Shown: piece after piece, positions 34,658 through 44,225 of the stretch
How positions within the stretch are numbered: position 1 is the stretch's first letter
Layout of the letters: every line of letters starts with the position of its first letter
Program-made: the position numbers and the translations under genes
The notes under the pieces: generated by a model
Databases searched by the model: none
The model's input: the letters and a program-made list of their open reading frames with translations, nothing else
Told to the model about the DNA's origin: nothing
NCBI GenBank assembly: GCA_008729055.1
Contig: SDUX01000004.1
Location: 4,356,559-4,420,558, forward strand
From: Pyropia haitanensis
Taxonomy: Eukaryota > Rhodophyta > Bangiophyceae > Bangiales > Bangiaceae
Reading direction: 5' to 3'
Length of the DNA stretch: 64,000 nt

Positions 34658-35605
34658 TCACGGGTTTGGCTGCTCGCTGTCCCCGCCGGCTGCCGCCGCC
34701 GCCACCGGCGCGTCCCCCTCCGCCGCTCCGCCCCCCTCCACCGCCCGGCGTGCAAACTCTGGCAGCACAAACGCCGCCCGGTGCATCGCCGGGCTGTAGT
34801 ACCGCAAGCCCGCCTGTACCGCCGGCGGCGGCGTCCGCGACGGCGCCACGACCGCCGCGTCGGCCGCCTTGGCACACACCACAAACCCAATCTGGCCGCT
34901 CGGGTAGGTCGGCACCGCCGTGTACGCGTACGCAACGGTCGGGAAGACGCGGCGGCAGGCGGCGAGGAGCGGGCGGATGAGGCCGAGGTGCAGCCACATG
35001 CACTCGCCCTGGCAGCACGCGACGCCGCCAGGGCGGAGGCTCCCCGCCAGCGCCGAGTAAAAGGGTGGCTGGAAGAGCACCTCGGCGGGGCCAATCGGGT
35101 CCGAGCTGTCCGTGATGATGACGTCGTACGCGCCGGTGTGGTCCGCCATGTACGCCGCGCCGTCGGCGATGACCACCTCCACCCGCGGGTCGTCAAAGCC
35201 CGCCGCGAGGGCGGGCAGGAACCGCTTGGACACCTCCACCACCGCCGCGTCAATCTCCACGAGCACCGCCCGCCGCACGGACGGGTGCTTGAGCACCTCC
35301 CGCAGGACGCCCCCGTCGCCGCCGCCAATGACGAGCACGTCGACGGGGGCGGGGTGGGCGTACAGCGGCAGGTGCGCAATCATCTCTTGGTAGGCAAACT
35401 CGTCGCGGGTGGTCACCTGGATGACCCCGTCCAGCACCAGCACCGTGCCGTAGGCGGGGTTGGTAAACACGAGGAGGTCCTGAAAGTCGGAGCGGCCGCT
35501 GTAGAGCACCTCGGTGACCTCGAGGGACATGGCCTGGCCGGGCCACAGGGCGCCGCGCTCAGTGAACCAGCCGTCCTTGATCAGGTCCTTGCCACAGAGG
35601 CCCAT
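34658..35605 (-). CDS. Spermidine synthase
   Basis: Transfers the aminopropyl group of decarboxylated S-adenosylmethionine to putrescine, forming spermidine and methylthioadenosine. Single exon, 315 residues, close to animal and plant enzymes (about 300). The start at 35,605 is the first ATG; the frame is open 18 codons further upstream, but only from a TTG. Diagnostic features in order: GWFTERGALWPGQAMSLEV, VLVLDGVIQVTTRDEFAYQE, the SAM-binding IGGGDGGVLREVLKHP, VEID, DVIITDSSDPIGPAE with the catalytic Asp, CCQGECMWLHL, and YPSGQIGF near the end. The last 40 or so residues are an Ala/Gly-rich tail beyond the core. No targeting peptide is evident, which fits a cytosolic enzyme. It is divergent from the DUF1517 gene. 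Confidence 0.97.
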   Translation of the reverse strand: MGLCGKDLIKDGWFTERGALWPGQAMSLEVTEVLYSGRSDFQDLLVFTNPAYGTVLVLDGVIQVTTRDEFAYQEMIAHLPLYAHPAPVDVLVIGGGDGGVLREVLKHPSVRRAVLVEIDAAVVEVSKRFLPALAAGFDDPRVEVVIADGAAYMADHTGAYDVIITDSSDPIGPAEVLFQPPFYSALAGSLRPGGVACCQGECMWLHLGLIRPLLAACRRVFPTVAYAYTAVPTYPSGQIGFVVCAKAADAAVVAPSRTPPPAVQAGLRYYSPAMHRAAFVLPEFARRAVEGGGAAEGDAPVAAAAAGGDSEQPNP

Positions 35606-36461
35606 GATGGCGACCGCGAGGCTGGCGGGCGCTGCGGAGAAGCGCCGCGCGAGCAACAAAGAATAGCCAAGCAGATGGACACGACCAGCGGAGTATAGAG
35701 CCGGCGGGAAGAGTTACGCCACAGCCAGATATAAAAACAGCAGTGCGTAGAAAGGTGGATGGGATGGGAGGAGGGGGCCGCCGACGGCAACCAGCAGTCG
35801 GCGGCAGAGAGCGGGTGTCGGGGGCAAGCCGCAGCGGCCGACAGCAACAGAGCTGCTGTCCCCGACGCCGACGGGATCAGCCCGCACCCCGCGCGCCAAA
35901 CGGCGCCACCAAACGTCGGGCCAGATCAAGTCTCCACAATTCCATGTATCGTCCGAATGGCACGCCGACTAGCCGTGGTCCCCAAAACCGTCTCGAGCCA
36001 CCAACAGCTGTACACTGTACATCACGAGGCGGCGGCCAATCGCCGCGCACCAAAGGGATGGTGTTCAACACGCTCCCTCCACGGTCTGGTCTCGCCCGCG
36101 CGTGGGCGGCTGACGTGGCCCGCGGCTGGGCTCCATGCGCGCCGCGACGCTCGCGTCTCGCCCTCGTCTTGGTGCCCGCTGCCCCCGCCTCGGGGGTGGG
36201 CGCCCCGACCTGTTGCCGCCGCGGTGCGGACCTGTACTCCCCGCGCCGCCGACGCAGCACGGCCGGACCCCCCCCTGCTGCCGCACCGCCACCCCGCTGC
36301 CCGCCGCCCACTTGCCCGTCTCGGCGGTGCGGCAGCGCGTCGTGCTCCTCCCGTACGCGACTGCCCCCCACCCCCCCCACCCACCGTTTGGCGGCCCCCC
36401 CCGCCCACTTTCCCCTCCCTGGTTTCCCTCACGCCCCGTCGCTGGTAGCAGCGCCGCGCGA
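35606..36461. other. Divergent promoter region (spermidine synthase / DUF1517 gene)
   Basis: 856 bp between two divergent start codons, so it must hold both promoters. ATATAAAAAC at 35,729-35,738 is a TATA-type motif in plus orientation, 125 bp from the spermidine synthase start and about 730 bp from the DUF1517 start; which gene it serves is unclear. The segment 35,930-36,070 is less GC-rich. Frames open here are Arg/Pro-rich and unsupported. Confidence 0.5.
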
Positions 36462-38016
36462 ATGGCGGCCGCTCCGTGCCGCCCCCGGCCGCCGCGGGCC
36501 AGCCTGGCGGCCTTTGTCGTCACCGGGGCGCCCACCGCGCTCCGCTGCCCTGTCGGCCGTCTGGGGACGGCGGCGGCGGCGGCGGCGGGTGCGCCATGCT
36601 CATCGCGTTCTGGCTGGGCGGCTGGCACCCCCTTGCGGCAGCCACGCGTGGCGGCGGCGGCGGCGGCCACCCCCAGACGGCGGTTCCCCACGGCCGCCGC
36701 TGGGGACGCGCGCCCGGCGTCCCGCGGCGCCCCCTCCTCCTCGGCCGCCCTTACCCCCCGGCGTGGCTCGCGCACCCCCCCCGCCCCCCCCCCCCCATCG
36801 GCACGCCCGCCTGGCTCCGCGCCTGCACCCGCCGGCTGGCGGTGGTCGCCGCCGCGGTCACCGCGGCGGCGCTGCTCGTCGTGGCGGCCACGCCGTCCGC
36901 GGCGCTCGCCGCCCGTGGCGGCGGCCGCCTTGGCGGGTCTACCTTCCGCGCCGCGCCGCGGCGGTCGGCGCCGTCGTCGCGGTCGGCGGGTCCGCGGCGG
37001 TCGCCGGCGCCGCGGCGGCGGTCGGCGCCGCCGTCGCAGCGGGGGGGGTGGCAGGGTGGGGGGGGGGGGGCTATGGCTACGGGGGAGGGGTCGCCATCCC
37101 GCGGTACCACGGGGGCACCCGGGGTGGCCGCGGCGGCGTCTTGGACCTGGACGGTGGCGGCGGCGGTGGTGGCGGCGGCGGCGGCGGCGGTGGCCTCGGC
37201 GGCGGCGGCGCCGACGTCCTCGTCCTGCCCCGCGTGTACGTGGCGCCCGTGGCGCCCGCCGGCCCGTCGGGCGCGGTGTATGAGAGCCCGGCGCACGCCG
37301 CCGCCGTCGTTTGCCTCGCTGGTGGGGTATTCCTGACGGGCGCCCTCGCCGCCCGCGCCCTGGACGGTCGCGCGGCGGCGGCCGCGGCGGACCCGCCGTC
37401 GACGGTGGTGACGGTCAAGGTGGGCCTCCTCGCGTCTGCGCGGGGCGTGCAAGCCGACCTCGACGCGCTGACGCGGCGTGCCAACACCGCCTCCGCGCGG
37501 GGGCTGGCCGCCGCGCTCGCCGAGGTGGCGGTCTCGCTCGGCCGCCACCCCGACTACTGGACGCACGCGGCGGTGGGCGCGACCGCGCAGCCGCTGTCGG
37601 GTCTGGAGCGCGCGTTTGGCCGCCGCGCCGTTGCGGAGCGCGTCAAGCTCCACGCCGAGACGCTGGCCAACGTGGACGGCCGCGGCGTCCGCGTCGCGGA
37701 CGCGCGGCGGCAGCTCCCGGGGGTGGACGGCGTGGCGGCGGCGGCCGCCGCCGCGCCGCGCCCGTCGTCGTTGTCGTCGCCGCCCGCCTACCTGGTGGTG
37801 ACGATGGTGGTGGCCGCGACGGGCGCGCTGGTCAACGCGCTGCCCCGCCGCGTGGACAGCGTGGCCGACGTGTGGCGCGCGATCGACGCGCTCGCCGCGG
37901 TCGGCACCGACGACCTGCACGCGCTCGAGGTGCTGTGGGCGCCCCAGGAGGAGGGCGACACGCTGTCCGAGGAGGAGATGCTGGCGGACCACCCAGAGCT
38001 GATGCGCGTGGGGTGA
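36462..38016 (+). CDS. Plastid DUF1517 protein (FLAP1-type); frame broken in two homopolymers
   Basis: DUF1517 proteins are plastid-membrane proteins; plant FLAP1 of this family tunes photoprotection under fluctuating light. The ATG at 36,462 opens a long Ala/Arg/Ser-rich transit peptide. After a C run (36,776-36,798) the frame must shift to read a hydrophobic segment (LAVVAAAVTAAALLVVAAT) and ARGGGRLGGSTFR, the family's typical Gly/Ser motif. After a G run (37,060-37,072) it shifts again into a Gly-rich stretch and the C-terminal domain: STVVTVKVGLLASARGVQ, RHPDYWTHA, AERVKLHAETLANVDG, YLVVTMVVAATG, and LEVLWAPQEEGDTLSEEEM ending in DHPELMRVG. Each shift is repaired by adding one base, giving about 518 residues. 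The C-terminal domain is complete in a single frame (about 37,225-38,016). The family assignment is strong; function is inferred from plant relatives. It converges on petC. Confidence 0.88.
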
Positions 38017-38424
38017 GGGGGGCGACCGATGGAGGGGGGGGGGAGGGGGGGGGGGGCGGCTGAATCAAGGTCCATGACGCTTCGGTCGCGGCGGTCTCTT
38101 GCGCTGCCGCTTTTGTATTCTTTACGCGCCCACACCGTCTGGCTCCGCGCAGTCCTATCATCAACGACGGGTGCGCCACTCCCGCGCTCCGTTGACACGT
38201 TGGCGAAAAGGAGATCGTGTGTACTGTACGTGGAAAATGGCCATACGGCGTTTCGGAAGCGTGCGCGCAAACGCTGGTACTGGGTCGATGAGCAACGGCA
38301 GCAACCGCAGCGCGCAGAGAAAACAAAAAAAGAAGAAATAACTCGAGCACAACATACCCCACTCGCTCGCACCGACACCCGGGTCCGCCGCGCCCCCCTC
38401 CCCCGCCCACCGCGGGCGGCCCGC
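38017..38424. other. Convergent 3' spacer between DUF1517 and petC genes
   Basis: About 400 bp between two stop codons. A G run at 38,034-38,059 is followed by a lower-GC patch with A-rich AAAACAAAAAAAGAAGAAATAA at about 38,320-38,341, probably part of a 3' UTR. No gene seen. Confidence 0.6.
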
Positions 38425-39098
38425 TCAAAAGTTCCACCACGGCGCGTCGCCGGTGCGAAAGTCCGTGTCCTTCCAGCTGCTCAGCACGATCTGGCCGTCC
38501 GCGTTGATGTCCGCGTGCTCGAGCGCGAGCGACAGCGGCGCCGGCCCGCGGATCACCTTGCCCTGCCGGTCGTACTGGGAGCCGTGGCACGGGCACTTGA
38601 ACTTGTTCTCCGCGGCCACCCACGGCACGACGCAGCCCAGGTGGGTGCACACCGCGTTGAGTGCAAACGGCTCGATCGCCTTGTCCGCGTCGACAATCAA
38701 GTAGGTGGCCTCGCCCTGCAGGCCGAGCACCAGCTCCCGGCTGTCGGCGGGGCGGGAGGCGAGGTACGCGTCCGCCGAGAGGGCGTTGCCGGCCGCGTCA
38801 CGCGCCACGACGCCGCCGCCACCGCCGCCGCTGCCGACGGGTACGAAGAAGGCGGCGTACGGGCCGAGGCAGCCGAGCGCGACGGCCGTCGCTGAGCCGG
38901 CGAGCAGCAGGTTCATCGTGTTGCGCTTGTCCATGTCTGGCACCATCGCCTCCTCCGACGCGGACGCCACCATCCGCACCGAGGCGCGGCGGCCCACCGT
39001 TGGGGGGGGGCCACCGCCGAGCTGGCGTGGCGGCGGGTCACGGAGGCCCCTGCGAGGGAGCGCGCGCCGATGGGGACAGCCGCTACAAACGCCGCCAT
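38425..39098 (-). CDS. petC: Cytochrome b6f Rieske iron-sulfur protein, plastid-targeted
   Basis: Carries the 2Fe-2S cluster that takes electrons from plastoquinol in the thylakoid cytochrome b6f complex and passes them to cytochrome f. The mature part reads MDKRNTMNLLLAGSATAVALG (single N-terminal membrane anchor), then a Gly hinge (VGSGGGGGGV), then the soluble domain with both cluster motifs, CTHLGC and CPCHGSQY, and the typical ending RGPAPLSLALEHADI... TDFRTGDAPWW. The transit peptide starts at the ATG at 39,098 (MAAFVAAVPIGARSLAGASV) but lies in a different frame. The frames join at a run of nine G (39,002-39,010; C on the coding strand), where one added base restores continuity and gives 224 residues, normal for a PetC precursor. 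A sequence-length error is the likely cause. A nuclear, transit-peptide-bearing PetC marks a photosynthetic eukaryote. Confidence 0.95.
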
Positions 39099-39901
39099 AG
39101 TGGAGAGTAACCGGGGAGGCGGGGATGGAGGGCGGTGGAGGGGCGGCGGAGGGGCGCCCGACAAATTGCCGGCGTGCAGAACAGGAACGCGAGGGGGGTG
39201 CGGAAGGAAAAAACAAAGAAGAAAGGGTACGGAAGGGAACGCCGCGTATCAGCGTGTGAGGACGAGCGCGGCAAGTCTCGCGATGGAGACACCGGCAGTG
39301 GGGGGTCGAGCGTCGACCGCGGACGCCGTGACTGGGCGCGTTCAACAAGTGGAGGGCCAGATCCATCATGGCGCTCTGGGAGCCACTCAATCTCGCTGCA
39401 TGCACCTCCCCGTGGGCCCTTGCCGGTAGCCAACGCACCGCACATCCATATTTTGAGGGCGCCGGAGGGGGGGGGCCTCCCAATGGGGGGCTGGCCCATG
39501 GGGCCCCCGCGGCCGCGTGCCGCCGCCCCCCGTGGAGGTTGCGGCTAGTAAGGCCGTCGAGATTTGGTCGGTAACATGTAACACCATTTCAACGAAGAGT
39601 TCAGCAGGAGACACGTGGCAGACTTTCTTTCGAGATCATGCTATCATGCATCCAAGATGCGGCGTCCACCGCTGTCGTAGCAGCGGCATCGCACCACCAA
39701 GAAAACGGCGGGAGACTGCCCAGCTCCGCCCCTGTCCTGACCCTGTCCGCCCTTGCCTATTGCGGGCCGCCCGCGGCTGCAGCGCGCAATCCACCCAGCG
39801 CAAGCAGCACGGACCACACGGCGGTGCTGGTCGTCTGCCCGCGGGCACCCACTCTCGCGGTGGCAGGGCACGGGGTCGCAGGTCAGTCAGCCTCTGTGAG
39901 G
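39099..39901. other. Intergenic region upstream of petC
   Basis: Holds the petC promoter side. Mixed composition, no clear TATA motif in the expected orientation, and short overlapping frames without motifs. Confidence 0.5.
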
Positions 39902-42900
39902 TCAGCACGCGCCGCCGTGGCGGGGGTAGGGGCGTGCTATCGGCGGCGTTCCGCAAGGGGGGAAGATGGCAGGGTTAGAAACTGGTTTCCACTCCAAAGA
40001 GCTCTTTCTGGGTGGCGGAGGAGAGGCTGTGGGGCGAAAGCCACCGGCAAACAGGACGATGGAAACTTCCCTTCTCACCGCAGCGCGAGTCCTTCGAACC
40101 ACTGACGCGCCGTTGGTCAGCAGCGCCCCTACGTGTGCCGACCCTGTTTTCAATGCCGACGTGCTGGAGCCCGTCGCGCGGAGGAGCCCACGGAGGGGCA
40201 TCTGCAACGCCATCAAGCCAGTCGGGCCGCCACTGGCGGCGGCGGCGGCGGCAGCCGCCCGTGAAGCGTCGCCGCTCGCGGCGGGGGGTGCGCGCGCCGC
40301 CGCCGCCGGCGGTGGCGGCGGCGGCGACGACGGCGACGGCCGGCCAGCGGCAGCGGCGGCGGCGGGCGGCGCCCCTGGGGCGACGCACCGTCGGCGTCGG
40401 CTCGACCGCGGTGGTGTAGGTGCTGACGCTGAGGCCACTGACCTCAATGTACCCATGGAGAGTCGGTCTGCGGGATGGATAGGCTCGTGGCGGTCACAGG
40501 TGCGACGGCCGCAACTGTGGCGCGCTTGCACTCTCCGACGAGCACCAGCCGGTCGGCTACGCGAACCGCATCCGCGGCGGTCATCCCGCCATTGACTCAG
40601 ACGCAAAGAATTTAGCTCTCGGTACAGTGCACAGACAGCGTCTGCCCCGTCAGCGCGCCCGTCCTCCCTCTGGTTCGGGTGCCGTTGCGAGCTTTTGGTG
40701 CCCCCCCCCGCCCCCCCGGCCCGGCCCGCCGAACCCTGCAACGCCTTGTACGCCAGCGCCGCTCCCACTACGCCCACCCACGCAGACCCCGACACCACAA
40801 ACGACCACAAAAACGAGCCAAAGTGGGTGCGGAGGGAGCCCGCCACAGACGAGCCAACGCTGCCGGCGGCAAAGAGGGCCACCATATTGAGGTTGCACCG
40901 CAGGCCCAGGCGGGACGGCCCAAAGTCCTGCAGCGCCGCCGTCGAGAGGCTAAAAACGCCCGCGTAGGCGACGGCAAAAAGCCCCACAAACACGCCCACG
41001 GCCGTGGGGCTCGAGGTGAGTACGAGGGAGCCCGCCACCCATTCAAAGAGGAACGTAAAGGCGACGCCGCCCACCATCCCAAACACCGCCATCAGCAGGC
41101 CCTTGTCGTACCTGTCCGCTAGCGGGCCGACAGAGAGCTTGGTGATCAACGCCCCGAGGTTGAGCGCCGACATGTAGCGGGTGGCCACGTCCATGTGCAA
41201 GCCACTGCCGCCAAAGTCTTCGGCGAGAAACACCAGCAGGTGGTCCAGCACCACGTGCAGAGAGAAGGAAAAGGCGGCCACCACGGTCAGTAGCGCAAAG
41301 TAGGCGGGCGTCAACATGGGCGGCACCGCAGCGTCGGGTGGAGAGGCGGCGTCCGGCGCCGACGTCACTCCCGCGGATGCTGCCGCGGCCGCCCCCGTCG
41401 GTGGTGTTGCGGCGGCCGCCTTCCCGGCGGGGGCGTCCACCCCATCGGGGCGGATGAGGCGCTCAGATGAGACGTCTGCCGCCGCGTCCGTGTCGTCGGC
41501 CGCGGCGACCGCTTTCGCGGCACCCCCCGCCCGGCGGGTAATGTCCCCGGTCTGAGGGAGGCCGCCCACGCGTTGCATCCTGCCCCCCCCCGCCGCGGGT
41601 ACAGCGGCAGAGGAGTTGTGGGCAGCGGTGGCGGCGCCGTTGCTGGAACTGGCGACGGCCGCAGACGACACCTCGGCTTCCCCCGCCGGCAACGGCCGCA
41701 GAAACACCACCGTAAGGGGCACGCCCACCACCAAAAACAGCACGCTCATCACCCCCGACGCGACGCGCCACCCCCACATGGTGCAGAGCGTGCCAACGAG
41801 GGAGGGCGCGAGGAAGCCCGCAAAAGAGTAGCCCGCGAGCAGCATGGACGTGGCAGTGCCCATCCCCGGGCGGTCTCCAAACGCGCGGCTCACCAGCAGC
41901 AGCATCGCGGTGAGCCCCCCAAAGAGCTTGGTCACCGCAAACGCCGCCTGCAGCGCCACCAGCTGTGGGAGGTTGTTGCAAAAGGGGAGGGCCAACCCCA
42001 GGACGGCCGCCGCGCAGACGCTCGTCCGCAGCACCGCGTCGGGGTTGGAGCGGTCGAGCACCGCCCCCGCCGGCACCAGCAGCACCGCGTTGATGAGCCG
42101 GTAGACGTTGAGAGGGAGGGAGATTTGAGAGAGGGACAGCCCAAGGTCCATCCGCATCGGCGACAGCAGCGTCGCGGGCGCCAGGTACACCGACGCGGCG
42201 TGGAGGGCGTGCACCATGGACGCGGCGGCGACCATCCGCCACCGCCGCCGCGAGTGCTCCTCCACCGAAATCATGCCGCCGCCGCCGCTGTCGTCGCCCG
42301 CCGGCCCGCCCCCGCCGCTGACACCGTTGCCGTCGCCGTCGCCGTTGCCGTCGACGCCCGCCACCGTGGCGGGCCCGACGGCCTCAGCGGCGGCCGCCGT
42401 GGGAGCCCCCGCGCCCCGACCGCCGCCGCCGCCGCCTCCCCCGCTCGCCGTCGTGGCGGTGGAGGGTGGCCCCCGCCGGGCCGTCGGTGGCCGTGGCGGC
42501 GGGTGCGCCGCCACGGGCGTGGCCGGCCGCGACCGCGTCCGCCGCGTGACCGCCGGTCGAGGCCCGCCGGGTGCGGCAAGGCCCTCCGTGGCGCCGCCGC
42601 CCCAGCCACGGGCCGCGTCAATCCACCCGCCGGCGGCCAGACGGGGGCGTCCCGCCCGCCGCGCAGGGGGGGGTCGATGCGGCGCCCACCGGGCGGACGC
42701 GCCGGCGACAAAGGCGGCCGCCGGCGCGGGCGACCGGGCAGCCAGGGTGCGCAACACCCGCCGCTGCCCGCCGTCCGTATCGATGACGTTGGCGGTGGGT
42801 GCGGCCGTGGCGGCGGCCGCCGAGCACGGCCGACGGCCGAGGCGGGGCGGCAGTGACGGCGGCGGCAGCGACGGCAGCGACAGCCGGGCAGTCACAGCGG

Positions 42901-42925
42901 GCGGCCCGCGGCGGCGGGGCAGCAT
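39902..42925 (-). CDS. Major facilitator superfamily transporter with N-terminal targeting-like extension
   Basis: The first ATG (42,925) gives MLPRRRGPP..., an Arg/Ser/Pro-rich stretch followed by about 200 low-complexity residues, consistent with an organelle-targeting leader, though not proven. Membrane segments begin near 42,240 (MVAAASMVHALHAASVYLA). Six helices include the MFS A-type loop LDRSNPD and the segment TMWGWRVASGVMSVLFLVVG. A roughly 130-residue Ala/Ser/Asp-rich cytoplasmic loop follows, then six more helices from YFALLTVVAAFSFSL, including GPLADRYDKGLLM, to SGSAWVGVVGAALAYKAL. The conserved fold ends near 40,730. The open frame then runs to 39,902 through a decayed Hint sequence read in another frame, so that tail is probably not real. 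One extra base in the G-rich run near 40,705-40,725 would give a short tail ending at a stop at 40,650 (758 residues). The substrate is unknown. Confidence 0.75.
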   Translation of the reverse strand: MLPRRRGPPAVTARLSLPSLPPPSLPPRLGRRPCSAAAATAAPTANVIDTDGGQRRVLRTLAARSPAPAAAFVAGASARWAPHRPPPARRAGRPRLAAGGWIDAARGWGGGATEGLAAPGGPRPAVTRRTRSRPATPVAAHPPPRPPTARRGPPSTATTASGGGGGGGGRGAGAPTAAAAEAVGPATVAGVDGNGDGDGNGVSGGGGPAGDDSGGGGMISVEEHSRRRWRMVAAASMVHALHAASVYLAPATLLSPMRMDLGLSLSQISLPLNVYRLINAVLLVPAGAVLDRSNPDAVLRTSVCAAAVLGLALPFCNNLPQLVALQAAFAVTKLFGGLTAMLLLVSRAFGDRPGMGTATSMLLAGYSFAGFLAPSLVGTLCTMWGWRVASGVMSVLFLVVGVPLTVVFLRPLPAGEAEVSSAAVASSSNGAATAAHNSSAAVPAAGGGRMQRVGGLPQTGDITRRAGGAAKAVAAADDTDAAADVSSERLIRPDGVDAPAGKAAAATPPTGAAAAASAGVTSAPDAASPPDAAVPPMLTPAYFALLTVVAAFSFSLHVVLDHLLVFLAEDFGGSGLHMDVATRYMSALNLGALITKLSVGPLADRYDKGLLMAVFGMVGGVAFTFLFEWVAGSLVLTSSPTAVGVFVGLFAVAYAGVFSLSTAALQDFGPSRLGLRCNLNMVALFAAGSVGSSVAGSLRTHFGSFLWSFVVSGSAWVGVVGAALAYKALQGSAGRAGGAGGGTKSSQRHPNQREDGRADGADAVCALYRELNSLRLSQWRDDRRGCGSRSRPAGARRRVQARHSCGRRTCDRHEPIHPADRLSMGTLRSVASASAPTPPRSSRRRRCVAPGAPPAAAAAAGRPSPSSPPPPPPAAAARAPPAASGDASRAAAAAAAASGGPTGLMALQMPLRGLLRATGSSTSALKTGSAHVGALLTNGASVVRRTRAAVRREVSIVLFAGGFRPTASPPPPRKSSLEWKPVSNPAIFPPCGTPPIARPYPRHGGAC
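40098..40596 (-). pseudogene. Decayed Hint-domain pseudogene (fourth family member)
   Basis: Minus-strand translation across frames matches the C-terminal third of the three intact Hint proteins. One frame gives NGGMTAADAVRVADRLVLVG and then PVTATSLSIPQT; the next gives LHGYIEVSGLSVSTYTTAVEP; after an Ala/Gly-rich insertion of about 165 bp (roughly 40,229-40,395) a third stretch gives LLRATGSSTSALKTGSAHVGALL and GASV. The frame changes between PQT and LHG, an in-frame TGA lies just before the match begins, and the normal stop codon is lost. The catalytic-Cys and T-x-x-H part is absent. It is therefore a truncated, frameshifted relic, sitting directly downstream of the MFS transporter on the same strand. 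Confidence 0.85.
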
Positions 42926-44225
42926 GACCAACGGCGGACGTCCCTCGCCAGACGGCGTGCCGCGGCCGACCACGCGCGCGGACAAATGGTGGCGCGGCGG
43001 CCGCCGTCACGGGGTCGCGCACCCAGACCGTGGCGGGGGGGGGGGGGTGGGGGGCACCGACGTGACTCGTGCGTGCGCGGCGGTGGGTCATCGGCCGCGT
43101 CGGCGCCAGCTGCCAGGCGGCGCAGCCCGTGAGTGTGGCCCCCCCCGTCGGCCGAGGCGGAGGGAGGACGGCGGCGCGCGCTGGCGGTGGCGGGTGTCGC
43201 TCGCGCGGCGGCCGCGCTCCAAACAGGCCCCGCAGTCTCGTCCCGCCACGCCGGCACGGGGCGGCCGTCCCGGTCTGGCCCGTGCGGGGGGGGGCGATCT
43301 GCAAACTGATTCTGTCGGTGCTGGCCGTGGCCGCGCGGTGTTGTCGGCGCAGAGGCGGCGGCGGCGGCCTCGCAGTGACCAGCACCAGCGTCCCGTGACC
43401 TAGCCGGTGGAGGGTCACCGTGGTCAGCCGTCTGCCACCCGGAATTAGTAAATAAATCCATGCTATCGTAGCAAAGTCGTTGCATTGAGTCAATGCCATT
43501 GTATTCGGATCTTGGACAGATTTCGCTCAGAATGGCGAATACCCAGCGAAAGCACGTTTGCGAGGTGAAAATACCCTAAATTTTCACCGTGTCGGCGGCC
43601 GGCGACCTCGATCGCCCTGTCCCCACGCGATGGTGCCGTCACGGTGGGTCCCCCGCCCTTGTCGGACTGGCAGATGGCGGGAGCGGCTGTCGAGTGGCGT
43701 GGCGGACGCTCCACCAGGGGGGGAAGTCCTCGCCGCCACGGCCAGTGGGAGCCGCGCCCACGGCCGCGGCCGCGTGGCGTCCGCGCCTACCATTGCTACC
43801 GCCACGGGTATATGGCAACGGACGCTGGCAGCGGGCCGGCGGCGGCAATGGCGGCGGCGCTACACCCGCGTCCCACGGCCGCCGCACGGGGCGCGGCTGC
43901 TTTGTGGGTCCATAGCGTTTGCTCCCACCTTGTTTTTTTTGTTGTTTTTTTTTGGCACATGCAGGCGCCGACGCGCCAGCGCAGCTCGGCGGCCGCCGCC
44001 TGGTCGCGGTGCCCGCCGCCAGGCGGCGCCGCCCAGACAACCATCGCGTCCCACTGGCCGGCAGTCTGCCAGGGACCACCAAGGATCACTCCATGTAGGG
44101 ACGCGTGGGCGCAGGTCCAGCTCACTACTCTGGCCTGCCCACCAAGTTCCATCCCCCCCCCCCCCCCTTCGCCGTCCCTCGCACCCCCAGGGCGTCACAG
44201 GACGGCGCGGCACTCGGGCGACGGC
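42926..44225. other. Intergenic region upstream of the MFS gene
   Basis: Holds the MFS promoter side and the 3' flank of the amine-oxidase-like gene. An AT-rich patch at 43,443-43,590 stands out in the GC-rich surroundings. Frames at 43,550-44,150 on both strands show no recognisable motif. T and C runs occur near 43,930 and 44,153. Confidence 0.5.

Noticed and set aside
39902..40649. C-terminal 250-residue extension of the MFS transporter
   Set aside because: The sequence is better explained as the Hint pseudogene in a different frame. The conserved transporter fold ends near 40,730, and a one-base correction in a G run gives a stop at 40,650.
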